Assembly (NCBI GenBank): GCA_937872465.1
Contig: CALMSR010000010.1
Span: 1-32,516, forward strand
Direction of reading: 5' to 3'
Length of the DNA: 32,516 nt
Source: an uncultured Paracoccaceae bacterium
Lineage (GTDB): Bacteria > Pseudomonadota > Alphaproteobacteria > Rhodobacterales > Rhodobacteraceae
Position numbers and translations under genes: made by a program. Below, piece by piece: positions 15,443 to 23,631 of the stretch; positions within the stretch are counted from its first letter, which is position 1; every line of letters begins with the position of its first letter. The notes beneath the pieces were generated by a model that was given only the letters and a program-made list of their open reading frames with translations, made no database searches and was not told the origin of the DNA.

Positions 15443-17569
15443 TCAGCCCGCCGCGCCCTGGCCATGGGCGACGATCGCCGCCCGCTGGCGCAGATCCGCC
15501 GCCATGTTCGATTCCCGCATCACCGCGCCGAAGGTCGCGAGGCCCTTGGCCTCCAGCCGGTCGATCATCCGGATCAGCAGCTCCGCCGTGCCGATGGTGT
15601 CGCCCAGCGCAGTGTGGCGCCCGGCGATGGTGATGCCGTAGCGGTCGCAGAGCGCGTCGAGCGAATGCTCCTCCTCCTCGCCGTCGAGCATCAGCGAGAC
15701 CAGCATGGTGTCGAGGACCGGATTGTCGAAGCGCACCCCCGCGGCCTTCTCCTTGAGCGAGATGAACTTCATGTCGAAGGCGACGTTGTGGCCGACCATC
15801 ACCGCCGCGCCGACGAAGTCGCGGAAGGCCGGCAGCACCTCGGCGATCGGCGGGGCGCCGGCCACGTCGGCATCGGTGAGGCCGTGGAACTTGATCGAGC
15901 CGGGCGGGATCGGGCGGCCGGGATTGACCAGCCATTCGCGGCCCTCGCCGGTCAGAACGCGGTTCTGCAGGATGCGCACGGCGCCGATCTGGATGATCTC
16001 GTCGCCGCGCATCGGCTGGAGCCCGGTCATCTCGCAGTCGAAGACGACGAAGTCGATCTCCCGCAGCGGCCGCGCCGCCAGCGCCTCGTCGCCCAGATGC
16101 GCCCGCATCAGCCCGAAATCGTAGAATTCCGGCCGGGGCGGCAGCCGCTTGGGCGAGGGCACGAACTGCGGCCGGTGCGGCGCCAGCAGCGGCAGCCGCA
16201 GCAGGGCATGGCCCGGCCGCCCGGTCGCCTTCGACCAGGGCTCCGACCCGTGGCGCTCGAGGATGTCGCGCAGCCGCTGCCCGCCCGACTCCTGCGAGCA
16301 GGCCATGTCGAGCCAGCTTTCGAGCAGGCCCTCGGGCACCGGCGCGCCGGCCCAGACCAGGTCGAGATAGACCCGCCGGTCGCCGAGCAGCGGCTCGATC
16401 TCGAAATCGCGCGCCCCGGTCTCCTCCGCGATCCGGCGGATCAGCGCCTCGACCGCCTGGATCAGCGAGAGGCTGTCCCCGTGCAGCCAGAGCGGGATGC
16501 CCACAAGGCTCGCGCGGATCCCGCTCTCCGCGAGATCCTGGGCGACGCAACGCGCGAGGTCGGAGGCATGGATATCCGCCATCGGCCAGCGCCCGAGCAT
16601 ATGGCCGCGGATCTCGACGCCGAGCTCGTCGATCTTGTCGCTGATGCGCCGGCTCTCGTCGAGCACCACCTTCTCGAATTCGGCGCGGCGCTCGGCGGCC
16701 ATGGCGGGGTAATCCACCATCGTCTCAGCCGCCGCGCGCAGGTTCCCCACCATGCCGCGCAGGTCGCGGGTCAGGGCGCGGCGCACGCCGTCGCCATGCG
16801 CCAGCAGCGCGAGGTCGTCCGAGACGTCCACCAGCGTCACCAGATAGCCCGTGACCGCGCCCGCGGCGTCGCTCAGCAGCGCCATGCGGCCGTTGAGCAT
16901 GCGCCCGCCGTCCACCGTCGTGCAGAGGAAGGGGGCGGAGAATTCCCGCGCCGCCTCCGGTCCCTCGGCGTGGCGCTGTTCGAGCTGGTTGAGGGAATGC
17001 CGGATCGGTGCCAGCATGACCAGATCGCCCAGGCTGCGGCCGAGCCCGACCTTGTCCTGGGCGCGCACCAGCTCGACCGCGGCGGGGTTGTAGAGCATGA
17101 TGCGATGCTGCGGGCTGCAGACGAAGACCCCTTCGGAGAGGCCCTGGACGATCGCCTCGAGCCAGGCCTTCTGGGCATCGACATGGGCCGCCTCGGCCTG
17201 CGCGGCCTTGCGCGCCTCGCGCCGGGTGCTGCGCAGGGCGGTGACCAGCGCGTCGCATTCCGCCGGCAACTCGCCGAGCAGCGGCGAGGCGACGGTGCCG
17301 AGCCCCGCCTCGGCGCTGCGCGATTCCCGCACCGCCCGCAGGCCCCGCGCCAGCCGCCGCACCGGCGCGAGCAGCAGGAGCCGCAGGCCGAGCCAGATGC
17401 CGAGGACCGCCAGGGCGGCGACCGCACCGGCGGCCGGAGCCGCCGGCCCGCCGCCGTCCGGGGCGGCCATGCGCACCGCGCCCCAGACGAGCGCGAAGGC
17501 GAGGGCGGCCAATCCGAGGAAGAGGGCGGAGACCGCGCCGCCGGCGCCCGTTGCCGCCGACAGTTTCAG
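15443..17569 (-). CDS. Membrane PAS / degenerate kinase-like protein fused to a DnaQ-type 3'-5' exonuclease
   Basis: A fusion of about 708 residues. Two membrane segments near residues 12-60 are followed by a linker and a PAS-like domain (about 145-250; WLEAIVQGLSEGVFVC, NPAAVELV). Next comes a region with the shape of HisKA/HATPase domains in which the H-box histidine is missing (RDLRGMVGNLRAAAE). The C-terminal third is a complete DEDDh exonuclease: Exo I FDCEMTGL with Asp511 and Glu513, Exo II VGHNVAFDMKF, and Exo III with His652 and Asp657. It resembles epsilon-type proteins encoded beside acetate symporters, and I infer nucleic-acid or nucleotide cleavage under control of a membrane sensor. 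No ATG exists near the start: CTG at 17569 overlaps the receiver stop by four bases (CTGA) and has GGAG nine bases upstream, so it is the best candidate. Confidence 0.85.
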   Translation of the reverse strand: MKLSAATGAGGAVSALFLGLAALAFALVWGAVRMAAPDGGGPAAPAAGAVAALAVLGIWLGLRLLLLAPVRRLARGLRAVRESRSAEAGLGTVASPLLGELPAECDALVTALRSTRREARKAAQAEAAHVDAQKAWLEAIVQGLSEGVFVCSPQHRIMLYNPAAVELVRAQDKVGLGRSLGDLVMLAPIRHSLNQLEQRHAEGPEAAREFSAPFLCTTVDGGRMLNGRMALLSDAAGAVTGYLVTLVDVSDDLALLAHGDGVRRALTRDLRGMVGNLRAAAETMVDYPAMAAERRAEFEKVVLDESRRISDKIDELGVEIRGHMLGRWPMADIHASDLARCVAQDLAESGIRASLVGIPLWLHGDSLSLIQAVEALIRRIAEETGARDFEIEPLLGDRRVYLDLVWAGAPVPEGLLESWLDMACSQESGGQRLRDILERHGSEPWSKATGRPGHALLRLPLLAPHRPQFVPSPKRLPPRPEFYDFGLMRAHLGDEALAARPLREIDFVVFDCEMTGLQPMRGDEIIQIGAVRILQNRVLTGEGREWLVNPGRPIPPGSIKFHGLTDADVAGAPPIAEVLPAFRDFVGAAVMVGHNVAFDMKFISLKEKAAGVRFDNPVLDTMLVSLMLDGEEEEHSLDALCDRYGITIAGRHTALGDTIGTAELLIRMIDRLEAKGLATFGAVMRESNMAADLRQRAAIVAHGQGAAG

Positions 17570-17946
17570 GAATCGGCTCCGGGCATGTAGTGGCGGACGC
17601 GCGCCACCACGTCGCGGGTGGAGAAGGGCTTGGTGATGTAATCGTCGGCCCCCAGGGCCAGGCCCTTTTCCTGTTCGACCGCGCGGCCCTTGGCGGTCAG
17701 CATGATGATGCGCAACCCGGCCCATTCCGGGGTCGCCCGCACGGTCTGGCAGACGTCGAAGCCGTCGCGCCTGGGCATCATCACGTCGAGCAGCATCACG
17801 TCCGGCAGCCGGTCGCGCAGCGCCTCGAGCGCCGCCTCGCCGTCGCGCGCGACCCGCACGTCGAAGCCCTGCTCCTTCATGAGGTATTCCAGCGAGAGCG
17901 CGATGTTCGCCTCGTCGTCGACCACCAGAACCGAACCCGCCGCCAT
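17566..17946 (-). CDS. Single-domain response regulator (CheY-like receiver)
   Basis: This 126-residue receiver has no output domain. The acidic pair is Asp10/Asp11, the phospho-accepting aspartate is Asp54 in MLLDVMMP, the switch threonine is Thr84 and the conserved lysine is Lys106 in ITKPF. The set is complete, so it should be phosphorylated. It overlaps the sensor-exonuclease gene by four bases and heads that operon. The adjacent protein lacks a phosphorylatable histidine, so the kinase is probably another one. The transporter-fused kinase at 27958-30690, which has no receiver of its own, is a natural candidate. That pairing is inference. Confidence 0.93.
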   Translation of the reverse strand: MAAGSVLVVDDEANIALSLEYLMKEQGFDVRVARDGEAALEALRDRLPDVMLLDVMMPRRDGFDVCQTVRATPEWAGLRIIMLTAKGRAVEQEKGLALGADDYITKPFSTRDVVARVRHYMPGADS

Positions 17947-18026
17947 CGCCTTCCTCCCACCCGGCCGGGCTCAGACTAAGCCAAGGAGCGCTGCGGTTGC
18001 ACGCGAAAAAGCGCGCGGGGTCCGGC

Positions 18027-19145
18027 TCAGAGCAGGCGGGCGAGGCCCAGCGGCCGGCGCGGCATGTTGAGCGACATCACCCGGTAGAGCTGGCCGTAGA
18101 CGAAGGCGGTGACGAAGAAGAGGATCGCCGAGAGCCAGGCACTGTCATAGGCGACCAGCACGAAGACCGTGGTGAGCAGCGGCACGACCCAGGTCACGAT
18201 GCTGGTGGCCGGGTTGCGCAGATGCACCGGCCCGCCCTTGCGCACGATGCGCCGGGCATAGCGGCGATGGGCGAGCATGTGGAAATGCACCCGGTCGGGC
18301 TGGCCGACGCTCGATCCCTCGCGCCGGTGCTTGCGCCACATGGAGGCGAGCGTCTCGATCACCGGGTAACCGCAGATCAGGATCGCGGTCCAGGCCGAGA
18401 CATCGGCGTTGCGCGAGGGCAGCAGCACGCCGAGCGAGGCGAGCAGGAAGCCGCAGAAATAGGCGCCGCCGTCGCCGAGAAAGATCCGGCCATGCGGGAA
18501 ATTGACCGCGAAGAAGCCCATGACCAGCGCGGCATAGATCAGGGCGAGGCTCAGCACGAGATCGTCGCCGACCCGGAAGGCGACATAGGCGAAGCCGCCG
18601 AACATGATCACCAGGGCACCGGCCGCCAGCCCGTTGAATCCGTCGATGATGTTGATCGCATTCGCCACGCCTCCCATGGCGAAGCCGGTGAAGACCAGCG
18701 CCACCGCGTAGAAGGACAGCAGCCAATCGACGCCGGGCAGGTCGACCTTGTCCATCACGTAGCCGGTGGCCAGCGCGAAGAGAATGCCCGAGATCATCGT
18801 GGCATAGAGGCGGCCCTTCACCCCGACCCGCCGCGTCAGATCCTCGGCGAGGCCGGCCGCGAGCGCCGGCAGGCCGGCGAGGCCGATCATCGCCCAGGTC
18901 GCGTCGAACCCGTCCGGAACCACCGGCCAGACCGCGGCATAGGCCAGCGCGATGGCGAGGCCGCCGATGCGCGGGGTCGGATCGCGGTGGAACTTCTGCA
19001 CGCCGTGCAGGTCGTCGTGGGTGATGCTGCCGTGCCAGCGCTGCGTCGCCACCAGGGCCATGCAGAATCCGAGCGACAGGGCGAAGGCGGCGAGGGCCGT
19101 CAGCGCCACTTGTGGCTGAAGGGCATCTGCCCAGGACATGCTCAT
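18027..19145 (-). CDS. MraY/WecA-type polyprenyl-phosphate sugar-phosphate transferase (glycosyltransferase family 4)
   Basis: This integral membrane enzyme moves a sugar 1-phosphate from a UDP-sugar to undecaprenyl phosphate, starting a surface polysaccharide or O-antigen-like chain. The product has 372 residues (370 if the second ATG at 19139 is used) and about ten to eleven membrane segments. Diagnostic motifs are KFHRDPTPRIGG near residues 50-62, NAINIIDGFNGLA (the catalytic Asp region), FLGDGGAYF, and the C-terminal cytoplasmic histidine loop DRVHFHMLAHRR. The missing muramoyl-pentapeptide context argues for a WecA-like role rather than MraY. The gene lies directly after galE on the same strand, which fits UDP-sugar supply. 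Confidence 0.9.
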   Translation of the reverse strand: MSMSWADALQPQVALTALAAFALSLGFCMALVATQRWHGSITHDDLHGVQKFHRDPTPRIGGLAIALAYAAVWPVVPDGFDATWAMIGLAGLPALAAGLAEDLTRRVGVKGRLYATMISGILFALATGYVMDKVDLPGVDWLLSFYAVALVFTGFAMGGVANAINIIDGFNGLAAGALVIMFGGFAYVAFRVGDDLVLSLALIYAALVMGFFAVNFPHGRIFLGDGGAYFCGFLLASLGVLLPSRNADVSAWTAILICGYPVIETLASMWRKHRREGSSVGQPDRVHFHMLAHRRYARRIVRKGGPVHLRNPATSIVTWVVPLLTTVFVLVAYDSAWLSAILFFVTAFVYGQLYRVMSLNMPRRPLGLARLL

Positions 19146-19230
19146 GGTCCGGAACGGCCTCGCCCGTCGGGCTACGTTGCTGCGGCGCGGTGTTTACAGG
19201 GTCTTTCAGGCGATTGCGAGCAGAACTTGG

Positions 19231-20313
19231 TCAAGGCCCGCCGATTTCGGCGGAGTGTCGCCGAAAGCCCTCGGGATTGGCCCGCGCCCAGGCCCAGGCC
19301 GAGGCGCAGATCGCCGCGAGACCCTGCCCGGCCCGCCAGCCGAGCACGCGCCCGGCCCGGGCGGGATCGGCATAGCAGGCCGCGACATCGCCGGGCCGGC
19401 GCGGCCGGATCGCGAGCGGGATGGCGCGTCCCGAGGCGCGTTCGAAGGCCGCGACGGCCTCGAGCACCGAGACGCCGGCGCCGGTGCCGAGGTTGAAGAC
19501 CTCCGCGCCGGCGCTGCGCCCGGTCCAGCCGAGCGCGGCGAGATGGGCGCGCGCCAGATCCATGACATGCAGATAATCCCGCACCCCGGTCCCGTCGCGG
19601 GTGGGATAATCGTCGCCGTGGATCTCGAGCACCGGCCGCCGGCCGAGCGCGACCTCGGCGATCGCCGGCACGAGATTGCTCGGCGGATCCGACGGCTGCT
19701 CGCCGATCCGGCCCGAGGGATGCGCGCCGGCGGGGTTGAAATAGCGCAGGATCGCCACCGAGAGCCCCGGATCGGCCTCTGCCGCCGCGGCGAGCAGCGC
19801 CTCGCCGGCCGCTTTGGTCGCACCATAGGGCGTGGTCGGCCGCAGGGCGTGGGCCTCGTCGATCGGCAGCCGGTCGGGTGGGCCGTAGACCGCGGCACTG
19901 GACGAGAAGACGATCCGGCGGCAGCGGGAAGGTGCGAGCGACGCCAGGAGCCTGCGGGTACCCTCGACGTTGACCTCGGCGTATTCCGCGGGCCGCGCCA
20001 GCGATTCGAGCGGCGATTTCAGCGCGGCGCAATGGATCACCGCCTCGGGGCCGAAATCCGCCACGAGGCGCGCCAGCGCCGGCCGGTCGCGGATGTCGAT
20101 GCGCGAGAAGCCGAAATCCCGCCCGGCGATGGCGCGCACCCGTTCGAGCGCCTGCGCGGGGCCGCCGACCAGATTGTCGAGCGCATGGGCCGCATGGCCG
20201 GCCGCCAGCACCTCGGCCAGCACGTGGCTGCCGACATAGCCGGCGGCGCCGGTGATCAGGATGCGCAGCCCGCCGGGGGGGTCCGGCGGCGAGGCGGAGC
20301 GGTCTTCGGCGAT
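19231..20313 (-). CDS. galE: UDP-glucose 4-epimerase, with no ATG start
   Basis: This cytosolic SDR-family enzyme interconverts UDP-glucose and UDP-galactose with bound NAD. The Rossmann motif TGAAGYVGSH is at 21-30 (numbered from the start used here), the serine region is FSSSAAVYG, the catalytic YxxxK is YGATK, and RYFNPAGAHPSG, VRDYLHVMDLA and FNLGTG follow in the usual order. The C-terminus is complete. There is no in-frame ATG, GTG or TTG before the Rossmann motif. GGAGG lies six bases before ATC at 20313, which is the coordinate given (360 residues). CTG at 20268 would start the protein at MRILITGAAG, the normal family beginning, with a poorer ribosome site. It begins 20 bases after the stop of the shortened dnaE2 and is probably read from the same transcript. 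Confidence 0.88.
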   Translation of the reverse strand: MAEDRSASPPDPPGGLRILITGAAGYVGSHVLAEVLAAGHAAHALDNLVGGPAQALERVRAIAGRDFGFSRIDIRDRPALARLVADFGPEAVIHCAALKSPLESLARPAEYAEVNVEGTRRLLASLAPSRCRRIVFSSSAAVYGPPDRLPIDEAHALRPTTPYGATKAAGEALLAAAAEADPGLSVAILRYFNPAGAHPSGRIGEQPSDPPSNLVPAIAEVALGRRPVLEIHGDDYPTRDGTGVRDYLHVMDLARAHLAALGWTGRSAGAEVFNLGTGAGVSVLEAVAAFERASGRAIPLAIRPRRPGDVAACYADPARAGRVLGWRAGQGLAAICASAWAWARANPEGFRRHSAEIGGP

Positions 20314-20333
20314 GGGGCACCTCCGGGACGCAG

Positions 20334-23159
20334 TTAGCCGCTGCGCGCCGGCGCTGTCGAGGTGGCGGCTGCGTCGAGCCGGGGGCGCAGCAGCGCCATG
20401 GGATGGACGCGCAGCGTCAGGCGCAGGGCGGAATAATCCGCCACCACCTCCTCGCCGAGCGTCGCGGGCGGCAGCACCACCGCCTCCTCCGCCCCGCCCT
20501 CGCCCTCGATCCCGGCGAAGAGCGGCAGCGGCGCCGGGCCGGCGATGGCGCGCACCTGCCAGAGCGCCTCGCGCCGGCCGAGGCCCAGGCCCGCGAAGGC
20601 ATCCGCCTCGGCGAGCACCGCCAGCAGCCGGGGCGCGATGCCCGCCCGGCGCCAGACCGCGGCCACGTCGGCATAGCCGTTGCCGCGCGCCGCGGCGATC
20701 CAGTCGGCCTCCTCCGCCGGCATCGCCCGGATCTGGCGGAACCCCAGCCGCAGCGCCAGCCCCCCGCGCCCGTCCGGCTCCAGCGTGTTGTCGAGATAGC
20801 TCGCGTTGATGTCGACGGGGCGCACCTCCACCCCATGCGCGCGCGCGTCGCGCACGATCTGCGCCGGCGCGTAGAAGCCCATCGGCTGCGAATTCAGCAG
20901 CGCGCAGGCGAAGACCGCCGGATGATGGCATTTCAGCCAGGCCGAGGCATAGACGAGGAGCGCGAAGCTCGCCGCATGGCTCTCCGGGAAGCCGTAGGAG
21001 CCGAAGCCCTCGATCTGGGAGAAGCAGCGCTCCGCGAAATCCCCCTCGTAGCCGTTCGCCGCCATGCCCGTGAGGAACCGCTCCCGGAACTCGCTGACGT
21101 TCCCGTGCTTCTTGAAGGTCGCGAGCGAGCGGCGCAGCCGGTCGGCCTCCTCGGGCGAGAAGCCGGCGCCGATGATGGCGATCTGCATCGCCTGCTCCTG
21201 GAAGAGCGGCACCCCGAGCGTCTTGCCCAAGACCGCGCCCAGCGCGTCCGACGGGAAGACCACCTTCTCCTCGCCGCGCCGCCGCCGCAGATAGGGATGC
21301 ACCATGTCGCCCTGGATCGGGCCGGGGCGCACGATGGCGACCTCGATCACCAGGTCGTAGAAGCAGCGCGGCCGCATCCGCGGCAGGAAGCTCATCTGCG
21401 CCCGGCTCTCGACCTGGAAGACCCCGAGGCTGTCGGCCCGGCAGAGCATGTCGTAGACCGCCTCGTCCTCGGCGGGCAGGGTCGCGAGCGTGTAGCGCAC
21501 CCCGTGATGGCTCGCCAGGAGGTCGAAGGCCTTGCGGATGCAGGAGAGCATCCCCAGCGCCAGCACGTCGACCTTGAGGATGCCCAGCGCATCGATGTCG
21601 TCCTTGTCCCAGGCGATGACGGTGCGGTCTTCCATCGCCGCGTTCTCGATCGGCACCAGCTCGTCGAGCCGGCCTTCGGTGATCACGAAGCCGCCCACGT
21701 GCTGGCTCAGATGCCGCGGGAAGCCGATGATCTCCTCCACGAGCGCCATGGTCTGGGCGAGCCGCCGGTCGGTCGGGTCGAGGCCGAGCTCGACCAGCCG
21801 CTCGACCGGCAGCGCGGAACTGCCCCAGCCCCAGATCTGGGACGAGAGCGCGGCCACCGTGTCGCGCGAGAGCCCCATGGCGGTGCCCACCTCGCGGATC
21901 GCCCGCTTGGCCCGGTAATGGATCACCGTGGCGCAGAGCCCCGCCCGGTGCCGGCCGAAGCGGGCGTAGATGTACTGGATCACCTCCTCGCGGCGCTCGT
22001 GCTCGAAGTCGACGTCGATGTCGGGCGGCTCGTCGCGGGCCTCGCTCACGAAGCGCTCGAAGACCATGGTGCCGATCTCGGGGCTGACCGAGGTCACGCC
22101 GAGCGCGAAGCAGACCACCGAATTGGCCGCCGAGCCGCGGCCCTGGCAGAGGATGCCCTGGCTGCGCGCGTAATCCACCACGTCGCTGACGGTGAGGAAA
22201 TACGGCGCATAGGCGAGCTTGTCGATCAGGCGCAGCTCGTGATCGGCCTGGGCGCGCACGCCGCCCGGCACGCCCGCGGGATAGCGCCAGTCGAGGCCCT
22301 TCGCCGTCAGCCGCGCGAGCCGCGCCTGCGGATCCTCCCCGTCCCAGATCTCGCGCGGATATTCGTAGCGCAGCGCGTCGAGCGAGAACCGGCATTCCGC
22401 GGCGATCTCGCCCGCCCGGTGCACGGCCGCCTCGTGGCCGGCGCAGAGCCGCAGCATCTCGGCCTCCGAGCGCAGCCGCCGCTCGGCATTGACGAGCGCG
22501 GCGCGGCCGATCCGGTCGATCCGGCGCCCCTCGCGGATGCAGGTCAGCACGTCCGTCAGCCGCCGCCGCGACCCGTGATGCATCACCGGCTCGGCCGCGG
22601 CGACGCGCTCGAGGCCCAGATCCGCCGCCAGCCGCGCCAGCCGGTCGAGCCGCGGCGCATCCTGGCCGTCGTAGCGCGGGCTCGCGACCAGATGCGCCGG
22701 GGCGGCGAGCGCGCGCAGCGCGGCCCGCGCCTGCGGCAGCCAGGGGCGCAGGCCCCGCCCCGCCGGGGGATGCAGCAGGAGGTGGAACCCCGGCCCCAGA
22801 TCCGCCAGATCCGCGATTCGGATCAGGCAATCCCCCTTCCTCGCGCGCTGCGCCCCGGCCGAGAGCAGCCGGCAGAGTCGGCCCCAGGCCGCGCGGTCGC
22901 GCGGCAGCGCGGTCAGCTCCACGCCTTCCTCGAGGCAGAGCCGCGCCGCCGGCAGGAGCCGCGGCGCGGCGCCGCCGGTCCGCCGTGCGATCTCGCGGAC
23001 CTCCAGATGCGCCCGCACGATGCCCGCCACGGAATTGCGGTCGGCGATGGCGAAGGCCGCGAGGCCGAGCTCGGCCGCCCGGCGCGCATATTCCTGCGGA
23101 TGGCTGCCCCCGGTCAGGAAGGTGAAATTCGAGGTGATGGCGAGCTCGGCGAAGCTCAT
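20334..23159 (-). CDS. dnaE2: Error-prone DNA polymerase DnaE2, short at the C-terminus
   Basis: This is the mutagenic C-family polymerase that acts with ImuB after DNA damage. The N-terminal PHP domain begins FAELAITSNFTFLTGGSHP. The palm carries PDIDVDFEHERR with Asp380, 382 and 384, and a further acidic KVDVLALGML. The FPRHLSQHVGGF, VVFPSD, EQAMQIAI and FPESHAASFA motifs of DnaE2 are all present. The protein is 941 residues, while the family usually has about 1050 to 1150. It stops soon after LTLRVHPMALLRPRL, the point where relatives continue into an OB-fold region (typically containing GSAKGVMF-like text). That region is missing from all frames here, because galE starts at once. Catalysis could survive, but template handling would be affected. 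Upstream I see no LexA box in 23160-23263, and a gene on the opposite strand separates it from imuB. Confidence 0.92.
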   Translation of the reverse strand: MSFAELAITSNFTFLTGGSHPQEYARRAAELGLAAFAIADRNSVAGIVRAHLEVREIARRTGGAAPRLLPAARLCLEEGVELTALPRDRAAWGRLCRLLSAGAQRARKGDCLIRIADLADLGPGFHLLLHPPAGRGLRPWLPQARAALRALAAPAHLVASPRYDGQDAPRLDRLARLAADLGLERVAAAEPVMHHGSRRRLTDVLTCIREGRRIDRIGRAALVNAERRLRSEAEMLRLCAGHEAAVHRAGEIAAECRFSLDALRYEYPREIWDGEDPQARLARLTAKGLDWRYPAGVPGGVRAQADHELRLIDKLAYAPYFLTVSDVVDYARSQGILCQGRGSAANSVVCFALGVTSVSPEIGTMVFERFVSEARDEPPDIDVDFEHERREEVIQYIYARFGRHRAGLCATVIHYRAKRAIREVGTAMGLSRDTVAALSSQIWGWGSSALPVERLVELGLDPTDRRLAQTMALVEEIIGFPRHLSQHVGGFVITEGRLDELVPIENAAMEDRTVIAWDKDDIDALGILKVDVLALGMLSCIRKAFDLLASHHGVRYTLATLPAEDEAVYDMLCRADSLGVFQVESRAQMSFLPRMRPRCFYDLVIEVAIVRPGPIQGDMVHPYLRRRRGEEKVVFPSDALGAVLGKTLGVPLFQEQAMQIAIIGAGFSPEEADRLRRSLATFKKHGNVSEFRERFLTGMAANGYEGDFAERCFSQIEGFGSYGFPESHAASFALLVYASAWLKCHHPAVFACALLNSQPMGFYAPAQIVRDARAHGVEVRPVDINASYLDNTLEPDGRGGLALRLGFRQIRAMPAEEADWIAAARGNGYADVAAVWRRAGIAPRLLAVLAEADAFAGLGLGRREALWQVRAIAGPAPLPLFAGIEGEGGAEEAVVLPPATLGEEVVADYSALRLTLRVHPMALLRPRLDAAATSTAPARSG

Positions 23160-23263
23160 GACCGCCTGCGGCCTTGTCTGGCCCCGCCCGCCCCCCTACG
23201 TTTCGGGGGCAGCCCCGGGGCGCGCCGGCCCGCCGCCCCGGCCAAAGCGAAGGGAGGATCGCG

Positions 23264-23446
23264 ATGAGCATGGTCCAGGTCGATGATTACGCCCGCAGGC
23301 TCTACACGGCCCATGGCGACCGCGCGGAATACGAGGCGGCACAGAAGGCCAGGGATGCCGAGGCCAAGGGCGATCCGGAAACCGCCGCGCAATGGCGCCA
23401 GGTGCGCGAGAAGATCCGCATCCTGCGCGGCCCGCACGAGAGCTGA
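23264..23446 (+). CDS. Small charged protein of unknown function
   Basis: A 60-residue product, not recognised. It is rich in charged residues and alanine and is predicted by eye to be mostly helical (DDYARRLYTAHGDRAEY, then EYEAAQKARDAEAKGD-type helix and AAQWRQVREKIRIL). A strong ribosome site, AGGGAGG, lies nine bases before the ATG at 23264. The coding pattern is consistent and the composition is protein-like, so it is probably real. It lies between imuB and dnaE2 but on the opposite strand, which splits the usual mutasome operon. It is followed by a hairpin with a T-run at 23550-23572. Confidence 0.72.
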   Translation: MSMVQVDDYARRLYTAHGDRAEYEAAQKARDAEAKGDPETAAQWRQVREKIRILRGPHES

Positions 23447-23514
23447 ATCCCGCCGGGCGTCCCGCGCATGCCTTGAGGTTTCATTCAGGCAGAATTCCTG
23501 TCGAGCAGTCGGGG

Positions 23515-23536
23515 CCCCATGCCAACAGGCATGGGG
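23515..23536. repeat. Nine-base-pair hairpin
   Basis: CCCCATGCC at 23515-23523 and GGCATGGGG at 23528-23536 enclose an AACA loop. It lies in the gap between the small gene and the imuB 3' end. Neither side has a T-run, so it may be an RNA-stabilising structure or part of a double terminator. Confidence 0.5.
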
Positions 23537-23549
23537 GAGAAAAGCGGCT

Positions 23550-23572
23550 CGGCCAACGGGCCGGTCATTTTT
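23550..23572 (+). terminator. Intrinsic terminator of the small gene
   Basis: The stem CGGCC (23550-23554) and GGCCG (23559-23563) with an AACG loop is followed after four bases by five T residues, then by an AT-rich stretch (to about 23592). It lies 104 bases after the small gene. The stem is short, so the strength is uncertain. Confidence 0.5.
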
Positions 23573-23599
23573 ATTAAATAATATCATATACTTGCCGGA

Positions 23600-23614
23600 T
23601 GTCCCATGGGGACA
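23600..23614. repeat. Short inverted repeat before the imuB 3' end
   Basis: TGTCCC-ATG-GGGACA forms a six-base-pair stem 18 bases past the imuB stop on the minus strand. On that strand it is followed by an AT-rich stretch rather than a clean U-run, so it is only a possible imuB terminator. Confidence 0.4.
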
Positions 23615-23631
23615 CGCGCCGCACCCGCGTC

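Noticed and set aside
16725..17258. A functional histidine kinase in the sensor-exonuclease
   Set aside because: The H-box position reads RDLRGMVGN without a histidine, so autophosphorylation there is unlikely; the region is described as degenerate.
20334..20340. Simple frameshift as the cause of the short DnaE2
   Set aside because: I looked for the missing C-terminal region in the other frames after the stop and found only galE, so a frameshift alone does not explain it.
19231..23271. A single minus-strand frame of more than 1300 codons spanning galE and the dnaE2 region
   Set aside because: Only the galE part has protein-like motifs. The rest is an out-of-frame reading of dnaE2, which is clearly coded in another frame. 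GC-rich sequence keeps such frames open.
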